From: an uncultured Shimia sp.
Lineage (GTDB): Bacteria; Pseudomonadota; Alphaproteobacteria; Rhodobacterales; Rhodobacteraceae
Assembly: GCF_947498095.1 (NCBI RefSeq)
Contig: NZ_CANMJE010000010.1
Location: 1 to 64,000, forward strand
Reading direction: 5' to 3'
Length of the DNA: 64,000 nt
Part shown: piece after piece, positions 51,745 through 59,743 of the stretch
Numbering within the stretch: position 1 is the stretch's first letter
Layout of the letters: the number at the start of each line of letters is the position of its first letter
The notes under the pieces: model-generated
Database searches by the model: none
The model's input: the letters and a program-made list of their open reading frames with translations, nothing else
Told to the model about the DNA's origin: nothing
Made by a program: the position numbers and the translations under genes

Positions 51745-52920
51745 ATGGACCAGTCGCTGGGGTTTGACGCCACCACATCAAGTGACTTCTTCTTTGATGA
51801 AGATCATCACATACTGCGTACCCAAGTACGGCGTTTCGTGCAGAATGAAATCAAACCATACGGAGACGTATGGGAACATGACGGCGCAACGCCTCGCGAA
51901 TTGCTGCGCAGCATGGGAGCGCTGGGATTCTTCGGAATCCGCTATCCCGAGTCCTTTGGCGGCGCAGAAATGGATGTACGTGCCACAGTGGTTCTGGCCG
52001 AAGAACTTGGCCGAAGCACCTATGCCGGGGTGGCGATCACGGCGCTGGTCCATACTGATATGGCCTCGGTGCATATCTTCAACGCAGGCACGGATGCGCA
52101 GAAAGAGCGATTCATGCCGGGGGTAATTTCTGGTGAGACCATCACCGCAGTCGGCATCACCGAACCCGGCGCTGGGTCGGACGTCAAAGGCATCCGGACA
52201 ACAGCGCGAAAAGTTCCGAATGGCTGGATGCTAAATGGCGCTAAGGCATTTATAACAAACGGTGTTTTAGCTGATGTGTATTGTGTCGCCGCCAAAACAG
52301 ATAGCGCGGGACCAGCCAGTCAGGGTGTGACGATGTTCATCCTTGAGAAGGGCATCGAAGGGTTCATGGTCACACGGGAACTGGACAAACATGGCTGGCG
52401 CAGCTCAGACACGGCAGAGCTGAGTTTCGTCGATGTGGTCGTGCCCGAAGACAACGTGCTGGGTGCCGAGGGGCGCGGGTTCTACGAGATCATGAAGAAT
52501 TTTCAGAACGAGCGGCTGGTGCTGGCGGCCATGGCAATGGGTGAAGCGCAGGCGGCCCTCGAGCATACGGTAACGTACGCTAAGGGTCGCCAGGCTTTTG
52601 GCGCCCCGCTTTGGGACAAACAGGTTATCCGCCAGCGGCTCGCTGGCTTGGCCACGCGCGTCGAGGCAGCGCGTCAAATGACATACGCCACAGCCTCCCG
52701 AATGGCGCGTGGCGAAGATCTGGTGCGTGAGGTGTCGATGCTGAAAGCCCTATGCGGAGAATTGGTGAATGAGGTCATGTACGATTGCCTGCAATTCCAC
52801 GGAGGCACCGGCTTTATGACCGGTACGGTTATCGAGCGCATGGCGCGGGATGCGCGTGTGCAGGCCATCGGCGGTGGTGCCACCGAGGTCATGCTGGATG
52901 AGGTGGCAAAACGGATGTGA
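51745..52920 (+). CDS. Acyl-CoA dehydrogenase family protein
   Basis: A 391-residue FAD enzyme with the full acyl-CoA dehydrogenase layout. It has Val-Gly-Ile-Thr-Glu-Pro-Gly-Ala-Gly-Ser-Asp, Lys-Ala-Phe-Ile-Thr-Asn-Gly and, near the end, Gln-Phe-His-Gly-Gly-Thr-Gly-Phe-Met. The catalytic base region (Glu-Arg-Met-Ala-Arg-Asp-Ala-Arg) is of the medium/isovaleryl type. In the aminobenzoyl-CoA pathway an acyl-CoA dehydrogenase takes part after ring processing, which fits its divergent placement to the monooxygenase. Substrate is inferred from context only. Confidence 0.9.
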   Translation: MDQSLGFDATTSSDFFFDEDHHILRTQVRRFVQNEIKPYGDVWEHDGATPRELLRSMGALGFFGIRYPESFGGAEMDVRATVVLAEELGRSTYAGVAITALVHTDMASVHIFNAGTDAQKERFMPGVISGETITAVGITEPGAGSDVKGIRTTARKVPNGWMLNGAKAFITNGVLADVYCVAAKTDSAGPASQGVTMFILEKGIEGFMVTRELDKHGWRSSDTAELSFVDVVVPEDNVLGAEGRGFYEIMKNFQNERLVLAAMAMGEAQAALEHTVTYAKGRQAFGAPLWDKQVIRQRLAGLATRVEAARQMTYATASRMARGEDLVREVSMLKALCGELVNEVMYDCLQFHGGTGFMTGTVIERMARDARVQAIGGGATEVMLDEVAKRM

Positions 52921-52922
52921 GC

Positions 52923-53405
52923 TTAGAGATGCTCCTCAAACGCAGCGACCACCGCCCGATAGACGTCCCGCTTGAAGGGTACGATCTTGTCGACCAGCTG
53001 ATCCACCGGCAACCACCGCCATTCGGAAAACTCAGCATGATCGGTCTGGATATTTACGTCTGAATCCACACCGTTAAAGCGCAACAGATACCATTTCTGC
53101 TCTTGCCCTTTGTAGCGCCCTTTCCAGATGCGCGGCACCAGATCATGCGGCAGGTCATAGGGCAGCCAGTCCTCGGTTTCCGCCTCAATGGTTACCAGAT
53201 CAGCCACAACGCCGGTCTCTTCCCACAATTCACGCAAAGCGGCATCACGCGGGTCTTCCCCCTTGTCCACGCCACCCTGTGGCATTTGCCAGGCATCCGT
53301 GGGGTTGTCGATGCGCTGCCCAACAAAAACGCCACCGTTGGCATTCACCAACATCACACCAACACAAGGGCGATAGGGCAGTTTGGCAATCTCTTCGGGG
53401 GTCAT
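52923..53405 (-). CDS. rppH: RNA pyrophosphohydrolase RppH
   Basis: A 160-residue Nudix hydrolase. The Nudix box Gly-Gly-Val-Asp-Lys-Gly-Glu-Asp-Pro-x6-Arg-Glu-Leu-x-Glu-Glu-Thr-Gly is complete, preceded by Trp-Gln-Met-Pro-Gln, and the start Tyr-Arg-Pro-Cys-Val-Gly-Val-Met-Leu is typical of RppH. It removes pyrophosphate from the 5' end of triphosphorylated RNA and so triggers RNA decay. It lies downstream of ctpA on the same strand, separated by a terminator. Confidence 0.93.
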   Translation of the reverse strand: MTPEEIAKLPYRPCVGVMLVNANGGVFVGQRIDNPTDAWQMPQGGVDKGEDPRDAALRELWEETGVVADLVTIEAETEDWLPYDLPHDLVPRIWKGRYKGQEQKWYLLRFNGVDSDVNIQTDHAEFSEWRWLPVDQLVDKIVPFKRDVYRAVVAAFEEHL

Positions 53406-53545
53406 CTCAAATCCTTGTCACACAGAGGCCCCCAACTCCTAGCGCCCTGAGACTGTGGGTGCAAACCCCAAACCTGCTTCGTATTGCCAGAAATACTCTG
53501 GGGCGAATGGGTCGCCGGTCCAGAGAGGCAAGGCCCGTCAATTGC

Positions 53546-53570
53546 AAAAGGGCGCCCCGCAGGACGCCCT
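53546..53570 (-). terminator. Intrinsic terminator downstream of ctpA
   Basis: On the minus strand AGGGCG (53565-53570) pairs with CGCCCT (53549-53554), extended inward by partly complementary G/C bases, and is followed by TTTT. It sits 24 bp after the ctpA stop and separates ctpA from rppH. Confidence 0.7.
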
Positions 53571-53593
53571 CGCTACATGTGATCTGGATTTGG

Positions 53594-54928
53594 TTACTCT
53601 GTCGGGCCCAGCGCCGAAAGACCTTTCAGAATATCAATGGCATAAGCCAGTTGATAATCATCTTCACGCAATTGGGCTGCGGCTTCGGCCTTGGCGCGAT
53701 CCTCTTCGATCTGACGGATCTCATCCTCGCTCAGGCTGTCATTGTTAAGGCTGCCGCGCAGGTCTGCTTCGGTACGCACGCGACGCTGTTCTTCTTGCTC
53801 TTCTTCCTCAGCAGGTTGGCGGCGCGGTTGTTCGACAACGATGTCGGGGCTGACACCCAGCGCCTGAATTGAACGGCCAGAGGGCGTGTAGTAACGCGCG
53901 GTTGTCAGGCGCATCGCCGCACTTCCGCGCAACGGCATCACGGTCTGAACCGAACCCTTCCCGAAACTCTTTGTGCCAACAACTATTGCACGGCGATGGT
54001 CCTGAAGTGCACCGGCGACAATCTCGGACGCCGAGGCCGAGCCGCCATTGATCAGGACAACGATGGGTTTGCCATCCGCCAGATCTCCGACCGTCGCATT
54101 GAAGCGGTCGCCATCTTCCGGGTTACGGCCACGTGTCGAGACAATTTCACCCTTCTCAAGGAAGGCATCTGAGACGCGGATCGCTTGTGTCAAAAGCCCA
54201 CCGGGGTTGTTGCGCAGGTCCAGAACAATGCCGTTCACGTTCTCCATGCCACCCAGTTCTTCAACCTGCTTTTTCAGGCCAGCTTCTAGGTTGGGCATCG
54301 TCTGATCGTTAAAGGTGGTCACACGCAGGATCACGGTGTCGCCCTGGGTCCGGGTTCGCACTGCGGTCAGCTTGATCGTGTCGCGGATGATCGACACATC
54401 AAAGGGGTCAGGTTCACCCTCACGTCCAACGGTAATGACAATTTCGGACCCCACTGGCCCGCGCATCATTTCAACCGCCTGATCAAGCGTCAGGCCGAGC
54501 ACGCTTTCGCCGTCAACATGTGTGATAAAATCACCGGCTTCGATGCCGGCTGCATCTGCCGGGGTGCCGTCAATCGGCGAGACCACTTTGACAAAACCGT
54601 CTTCCTGGGTGACTTCAATCCCGAGCCCCCCAAATTCACCGCGCGTCTGGACACGCATGTCTTCAGCATCATCTGGCGAAAGATAAGACGAGTGCGGATC
54701 CAAAGAGGTCAGCATACCATTGATCGCAGCTTCGATCAGATCGCCTTCGTCCACTTCTTCAACATACTGAGCACGAATGCGTTCGAAAATGTCCCCGAAC
54801 AGGTCCAGCTGCTCATAAACATTGGACGTTCGCGCAGATTCCTGCGCCAACAAGGGGCCTGCGATCTGCGTCGCCGCCAGCACACCGGCCAAGGTTCCGC
54901 CTAATGCGGCCGCCACAAATTTCTTCAT
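53594..54928 (-). CDS. ctpA: S41 family C-terminal processing peptidase (CtpA)
   Basis: A 444-residue periplasmic serine protease. Residues 1-28 are a signal peptide. A PDZ domain lies at about 90-165 (Gly-Gly-Leu-Gly-Ile-Glu-Val). The catalytic domain carries the Ser-Lys dyad: Ser in Gly-Gly-Ser-Ala-Ser-Ala-Ser-Glu and Lys in Gly-Thr-Lys-Ser-Phe-Gly-Lys-Gly. A glutamate- and arginine-rich segment follows before the C-terminus. CtpA/Prc proteases trim or degrade periplasmic proteins, including cell-wall hydrolases, which suits the neighbouring envC. The gap to envC is 3 bp. Confidence 0.94.
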   Translation of the reverse strand: MKKFVAAALGGTLAGVLAATQIAGPLLAQESARTSNVYEQLDLFGDIFERIRAQYVEEVDEGDLIEAAINGMLTSLDPHSSYLSPDDAEDMRVQTRGEFGGLGIEVTQEDGFVKVVSPIDGTPADAAGIEAGDFITHVDGESVLGLTLDQAVEMMRGPVGSEIVITVGREGEPDPFDVSIIRDTIKLTAVRTRTQGDTVILRVTTFNDQTMPNLEAGLKKQVEELGGMENVNGIVLDLRNNPGGLLTQAIRVSDAFLEKGEIVSTRGRNPEDGDRFNATVGDLADGKPIVVLINGGSASASEIVAGALQDHRRAIVVGTKSFGKGSVQTVMPLRGSAAMRLTTARYYTPSGRSIQALGVSPDIVVEQPRRQPAEEEEQEEQRRVRTEADLRGSLNNDSLSEDEIRQIEEDRAKAEAAAQLREDDYQLAYAIDILKGLSALGPTE

Positions 54929-54931
54929 CGA

Positions 54932-56071
54932 TTATCCATCCTTGTCTGTGCGGAACCAGATTTCCGGGTCAACCGCATCTTCGCCTTGTCTGACCTCTAT
55001 ATAGAGCGTTTCTGTGCGTGTGTTTCCAGTGCCATCACCGCTAGTTGATAGAATTGAGCCAATTTCCGGGTCTTCTCCGCCCATCAACCCCACTGGAGAG
55101 CCTTCTGGGATCACTTCACCTGTCGCACCGAACACCACATCAAGCCCGGCGAACACGAACATCAACCCGGCCTGGGGTTCCAGAATCACGACATTTCCAT
55201 AGTCCAGAAGTGGTCCGCGATAGCGGATCGTGGCGGCCGTTGGGGACACCACCAACGCATTCGGACGCGCCGCAAGCACGAGACCGGGGCGTTGGATGCC
55301 CGCGGCGTCAGCCTCACCCGCATGTCGCAACACCCGAGATTCGACTGGCAAAGTCAGATCACCCATCCGATATGTGATGTCGACCGGGGCAGCTGCAGGG
55401 TCGTCGGTGTCTTCCTGAATATCGTTGAGCCCGCTGGCAAATCCCTCGAGCGTTTCTGTCGAGGCTATCAACAAAGCGGTTTTGACAGGGTCATCGGCAA
55501 ATCGTTGTGGCAATCCGGTTCGGTCAGAAATCGCCTGAGACAATTCGGTTCGCGCGGTTTGCACGCCACTTAGACCATCTTGCAAACGTTCAACGGCGCT
55601 CTGTTGTAGGTCACGCAGAATGGCCACTTCTTCCAGATCATGCCGCAGACGCTCCGCACGGGTTTCCAAGGCGGGCGTGACATCTGCCAAAATCATACCG
55701 CTTCGCGCAGTTCCTGTTGGCCCAGCGGGATGCAACAACATCACAGGCGCGGGGCCTTGACCCATACTTTGCAACACCCCAAGCAGGCTAGCGATCTCGT
55801 CTTCTTGCGCCTTCAGTTCACGTCCGATTTGGGCTTCACGAATTGCAGCGCGACGTAGACCTTCGCGCAAGGCTGCCAGACCTGCTTCAAAGCCCTGAAC
55901 CGTCTCAGTTAGTGCCGCGACGCGATCGCGCGCGCCGTCGGCGTCTTGCAGCGACAACGATGCCTGCTCCAACTGCTCGGCGGCTGCCCGCGCGGCCTCG
56001 GCCGGACTGGTTTCGGCGCGGGCCAATCCCGCGGCACAAACCATCAGCGTCAGCAGAGCAATCCATTTCAT
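54932..56071 (-). CDS. EnvC-like murein hydrolase activator
   Basis: A 379-residue periplasmic protein. It starts with a signal peptide (Met-Lys-Trp-Ile-Ala-Leu-Leu-Thr-Leu-Met-Val), then a long coiled coil (about residues 25-180) and ends in a LytM/M23-like domain. The domain's usual His-x-His is replaced (Leu-Met-Phe-Val-Phe-Ala-Gly), so it is probably a non-catalytic activator of amidases, as EnvC is in E. coli. The start at 56071 is preferred since the longer frame is gpmI in another phase. It overlaps the gpmI stop by 4 bp. Confidence 0.86.
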   Translation of the reverse strand: MKWIALLTLMVCAAGLARAETSPAEAARAAAEQLEQASLSLQDADGARDRVAALTETVQGFEAGLAALREGLRRAAIREAQIGRELKAQEDEIASLLGVLQSMGQGPAPVMLLHPAGPTGTARSGMILADVTPALETRAERLRHDLEEVAILRDLQQSAVERLQDGLSGVQTARTELSQAISDRTGLPQRFADDPVKTALLIASTETLEGFASGLNDIQEDTDDPAAAPVDITYRMGDLTLPVESRVLRHAGEADAAGIQRPGLVLAARPNALVVSPTAATIRYRGPLLDYGNVVILEPQAGLMFVFAGLDVVFGATGEVIPEGSPVGLMGGEDPEIGSILSTSGDGTGNTRTETLYIEVRQGEDAVDPEIWFRTDKDG

Positions 56072-57588
56072 GCGCTTATCAGGCTCTTTCCGGTCATTTC
56101 GGCGGGTTGTTCCAACCCCATCAGTTCCAGCAACGACGGCGCAAGGTCGGCCAGGCGTCCCGAATTGAGAGAGGCGCCCGAGGGCCCATTCACAAGGATA
56201 ACCGGCACCAGGTTGGTCGTATGGGCCGTATGCGGCCCGCCGGTCACAGGGTCGACCATCACTTCGCAATTGCCGTGATCTGCGGTCACAATCATCGTGC
56301 CACCCGCCTTGGTCAAGGCTTCATGCACGGCGGCCAACCCCTGATCAACGGCCTCGCACGCGCGCATTGCGGCATCAAGGTCCCCGGTGTGGCCCACCAT
56401 GTCGGGGTTGGCATAGTTGGTGACGATGAGGTCATAGCCCTCTTCAATGGCGGCCACGAACTGTTCTGTGACTTCACCTGCCGACATTTCGGGTTGGAGG
56501 TCATAGGTTGCAACTTTGGGCGAAGCCGCCATGTACCGATCTTCGCCCTGCTCAGGTGCTTCCTTGCCGCCGTTTAGGAAAAAGGTCACATGCGGATATT
56601 TTTCGGTCTCGGCAAGGTGGAATTGACGCAAGCCCTGCTTGGCCACCCATTCACCCAGCGTGTTGACGATTTCCTGCTTGGGATAGCAGGTGGTCATATA
56701 GGTGTTGTGATCGTCCGAATAGTCGACCATGCCCAAAAGCACCGCCCAGTTTGGACGCAGCCCTGTATCGAAGGCGTCAAAGCCTGGCTTCCCGATGGCC
56801 GCCAGAATTTCCCGCGCACGGTCAGCGCGGAAGTTGAGGCAAAAGAATCCATCGCCATCCTTGGCCCCGGCATAGTCGCCAATTACGGTTGGGGTGATGA
56901 ATTCGTCGCTTTCAGACCTGTTGTACGCATTTGACACGGCCGAATGCACATCGTCAGAGTGATTGCCCTCTGCCTTGATCCAAGCATTGTAGGCCTCTGA
57001 GACGCGTTCCCAACGGTTGTCGCGATCCATCGGGAAATAGCGACCTGAGAGGGTGGCAATCCGGACACTCTGGGGCAAGTGCTCAGCAAGGGTTTCGAGG
57101 TAGGTAAACGCAGATTTCGGGGCCACATCCCGACCATCCGTAATGGCATGCAATACGACCGGCACACCGGCATCAGCTACCGCTTTGGCGGCAGCCAAAA
57201 TGTGGGTGATGTGGCCATGAACACCGCCGTCCGAGATCATACCCATCAAATGCGCGGTGCCACCGGTATCCTGCAGTTTTGCGATGAAGGCCCTAAGGGC
57301 AGCGTTTTCAAAGAATGACCCATCTTCGATGGCAAGGTCGATTTGACCAAGGTCCATCGCAACCACGCGACCCGCACCGATGTTCGTGTGCCCGACTTCG
57401 GAGTTGCCCATTTGCCCAGACGGCAGGCCGACATCCGGCCCGTGCGTGATCAGCGTCGCGTTGGGGCATGTGGCCATCATCTTGTCAAAGGCAGGTGTTT
57501 CGGCCAGCGCAGGCGCATTTGCCTCAGTCGTTTCGCTGATGCCCCAGCCATCGAGGATGCAAAGCACAACTGGTTTCGGCGCGGTCAT
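56068..57588 (-). CDS. gpmI: 2,3-bisphosphoglycerate-independent phosphoglycerate mutase
   Basis: A 506-residue enzyme of the alkaline-phosphatase superfamily. It has Cys-Ile-Leu-Asp-Gly-Trp-Gly near the start (first metal Asp), the phospho-Ser in Gln-Met-Gly-Asn-Ser-Glu-Val-Gly-His, His/Asp clusters in Val-His-Gly-His and Asp-Gly-Arg-Asp, and Thr-Ala-Asp-His-Gly-Asn-Cys-Glu. It interconverts 3- and 2-phosphoglycerate using manganese. The ATG of Met-Thr-Ala-Pro-Lys is taken as start; another ATG five codons upstream is in frame. It leads the gpmI-envC-ctpA run. Confidence 0.95.
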   Translation of the reverse strand: MTAPKPVVLCILDGWGISETTEANAPALAETPAFDKMMATCPNATLITHGPDVGLPSGQMGNSEVGHTNIGAGRVVAMDLGQIDLAIEDGSFFENAALRAFIAKLQDTGGTAHLMGMISDGGVHGHITHILAAAKAVADAGVPVVLHAITDGRDVAPKSAFTYLETLAEHLPQSVRIATLSGRYFPMDRDNRWERVSEAYNAWIKAEGNHSDDVHSAVSNAYNRSESDEFITPTVIGDYAGAKDGDGFFCLNFRADRAREILAAIGKPGFDAFDTGLRPNWAVLLGMVDYSDDHNTYMTTCYPKQEIVNTLGEWVAKQGLRQFHLAETEKYPHVTFFLNGGKEAPEQGEDRYMAASPKVATYDLQPEMSAGEVTEQFVAAIEEGYDLIVTNYANPDMVGHTGDLDAAMRACEAVDQGLAAVHEALTKAGGTMIVTADHGNCEVMVDPVTGGPHTAHTTNLVPVILVNGPSGASLNSGRLADLAPSLLELMGLEQPAEMTGKSLISA

Positions 57589-57700
57589 GAGAAGTGGCTC
57601 CAAGTCTGGTTTCTGCGCGTTCTAACGCGCCACGTCGCAAGGGTGAACCGCTTTTGTGATGTCTGCTGCGAATTGCCCGATTAATCCAAGTAAGATTGGA

Positions 57701-59743
57701 CTAGCGACGGCCTTCCCGAAGCCAGCCGCCAAGGATCAGCATTGACGTCATCAACAGCACCAGCCAAGGCGGCAAAATCGGTGTGCGCGCAATGTCGCGA
57801 ACTTCAAAAGCGCCGCGCGGTGTCAGCCCCAACCAGCCGTTACCGGCCGCCGGGCGACCTTCGCGCACTGAGCGGAATGTGGGCATCCCATCTTCCAGCG
57901 CAAAACTGCCACCCCTTTGCGCGTCGAGCGCAGGAAGAAGCACCGCATCAGTCGCAATAGTTTCCTCAAATTCCTTGGGCGCCGCTGGCCCCAGACCAAT
58001 GACGGCCTCATGCGTGTCGTTTGCCAGTCGATAAAGCCCGATCTCAGGCCCGCTATAGCGCGCCTCAAATTGACCTGGGCGTGTCTCTTCCATCTGCAAG
58101 GTAACCGTGCCGCCACCGGGTGTCGTGACGATCAGTGCGCCAACATCATCTTCAAGCGAGCGCCGTATCACGCGCATTGTTTGGCCGTTGGCCTCGGCCC
58201 AGAGGGCTTCTTCTTCCAATTCCGGTTCACCCATCATCCAATGCGCCAGTCGACGCAGCAATTCCAACTGCGGACCACCACCTTCAAAGCCGCGCGCCCA
58301 AAGCCAGACCTGATCCGACGCAATCAAGGCCACGCGCCCCTCTTCAACGCGATCCAGAACCAAAAGCGGCAGCCCATCATGACCGCTCATCACGACATCG
58401 CCCTCACCGGGCTCGACCTCAACCTGGCGCAACCAGCGGCCCCATGTCTCTTGATCCGGCAGGTCTGCGGTGACGGGATGCCTGTGGCCAAGATCGGTGA
58501 TTTCCGGAACATAGCCTTGATCCAGAACCCGGGCTGTGGGCTTTGCAGGCAGCACTTCCGACAAAGGCGACCGATACAAGCTGTCGGCACTGGCGAAATC
58601 CGGCCCCGCGCTTACCAGAACGGCACCGCCATTGCGCACGTATTGAACGACATTGTCCAAGTAGAGCGACGGCAGAATGCCTCGCCGCTGATAGCGGTCA
58701 AAGATAATGAGATCGAAATCCTCAATCTTTTCCATGAACAATTCGCGCGTTGGGAAGGCGATCAGAGACAACTCACTGACCGGCACACCATCCTGTTTTT
58801 CAGGGGGCCGCAGAATGGTGAAATGCACGAGGTCCACCGAGGCGTCGGATTTCAAGAGGTTGCGCCACGTGCGCCCGCCGGGATGCGGCTCACCACTCAC
58901 AAGAAGCACCCGCAAGCGATCGCGCACGCCGTTGATCTGGACTAAAGCCGCGTTGTTGCGATCTGTGATTTCGCCCTCGCTGGCAGGCACCGTGAACTGG
59001 ATCACATTGCGCCCTCCGTGGGGCAGGGTCACAGGCAATTCAATGGATTGCCCAATAGGCACCATAAAGGCGCGCGGCTCATCGCCGTCCACTGAGATTT
59101 CTACGGGTGCCTTGCCACCGTTGGGCGGGACGGCACCGCTGTCCTCAATCCGCAATGTCAGCGTGACAGGTTCCCCCAGAATGGCGAAAGCAGGGGCGCC
59201 CGTCACGATCAGCCGCCGGTCCCAATCTGCCTCGCGCCCGGTGTGCAACAGATGCATCGGAGCAGGCAAAGGGGGCATGCTTTCCATATCGTGCACACGG
59301 CCATCACTCAGCGCCAGAATCCCCGCAATCCGTCCGCGCGGTTCCTGGGCCAGCGCCTCTGAGAGGGCGCGCATCAACTCGGTTCCGGCGTTCCCTGTCC
59401 CGTCAGCCACGTCAATTCGGCGCAATTCGGTATTGGGTCTGGCGGCGATCCGCGCCTCGATCACAGTTGCAGCGCTTTCTGTCACGTCAGACCGGTCGCC
59501 AAGATCCTGACTGGCGCTTTGGTCAACAAGCATCAGGACGATATCGGTAAGCGGTGCGCGATTTTCGCGTTGCAGGACTGGTCCCGCCAAAGCCGCTAAA
59601 ACCACGAGCATCGCCAGCAAGCGCAAGCTCCAACCGGCCAATCCGCGCCACCACGCCCAAGCAACGGCAATCAGCGTCAGACCACCCAGCACCGCGATTA
59701 TCCAAAGCGGCAAGAGAGGATCAAAGAGAACCAAGCCCGTCAT
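57701..59743 (-). CDS. Membrane protein with VWA/glutamine-amidotransferase-like regions
   Basis: A 680-residue protein. Two hydrophobic helices lie within residues 1-55, a von Willebrand-like segment follows (Ile-Val-Leu-Met-Leu-Val-Asp-Gln-Ser-Ala-Ser), then beta-rich domains. At about residues 330-450 is a class I glutamine-amidotransferase-like fold (Leu-Ile-Ile-Phe-Asp-Arg-Tyr; Gly-Gly-Ala-Val-Leu-Val-Ser-Ala-Gly-Pro-Asp), with no catalytic cysteine. One helix closes the C-terminus. It is the last gene of the MoxR-DUF58-DUF4159 operon and overlaps the DUF4159 gene by 4 bp. Role in the cell envelope is likely, function unknown. Confidence 0.8.
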   Translation of the reverse strand: MTGLVLFDPLLPLWIIAVLGGLTLIAVAWAWWRGLAGWSLRLLAMLVVLAALAGPVLQRENRAPLTDIVLMLVDQSASQDLGDRSDVTESAATVIEARIAARPNTELRRIDVADGTGNAGTELMRALSEALAQEPRGRIAGILALSDGRVHDMESMPPLPAPMHLLHTGREADWDRRLIVTGAPAFAILGEPVTLTLRIEDSGAVPPNGGKAPVEISVDGDEPRAFMVPIGQSIELPVTLPHGGRNVIQFTVPASEGEITDRNNAALVQINGVRDRLRVLLVSGEPHPGGRTWRNLLKSDASVDLVHFTILRPPEKQDGVPVSELSLIAFPTRELFMEKIEDFDLIIFDRYQRRGILPSLYLDNVVQYVRNGGAVLVSAGPDFASADSLYRSPLSEVLPAKPTARVLDQGYVPEITDLGHRHPVTADLPDQETWGRWLRQVEVEPGEGDVVMSGHDGLPLLVLDRVEEGRVALIASDQVWLWARGFEGGGPQLELLRRLAHWMMGEPELEEEALWAEANGQTMRVIRRSLEDDVGALIVTTPGGGTVTLQMEETRPGQFEARYSGPEIGLYRLANDTHEAVIGLGPAAPKEFEETIATDAVLLPALDAQRGGSFALEDGMPTFRSVREGRPAAGNGWLGLTPRGAFEVRDIARTPILPPWLVLLMTSMLILGGWLREGRR

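Noticed and set aside
57917-58945. A 342-codon plus-strand frame within the 680-residue membrane protein gene
   Set aside because: Shadow composition rich in His, Arg and Gln; no ribosome site; the minus-strand gene fits the operon with 4-bp overlaps.
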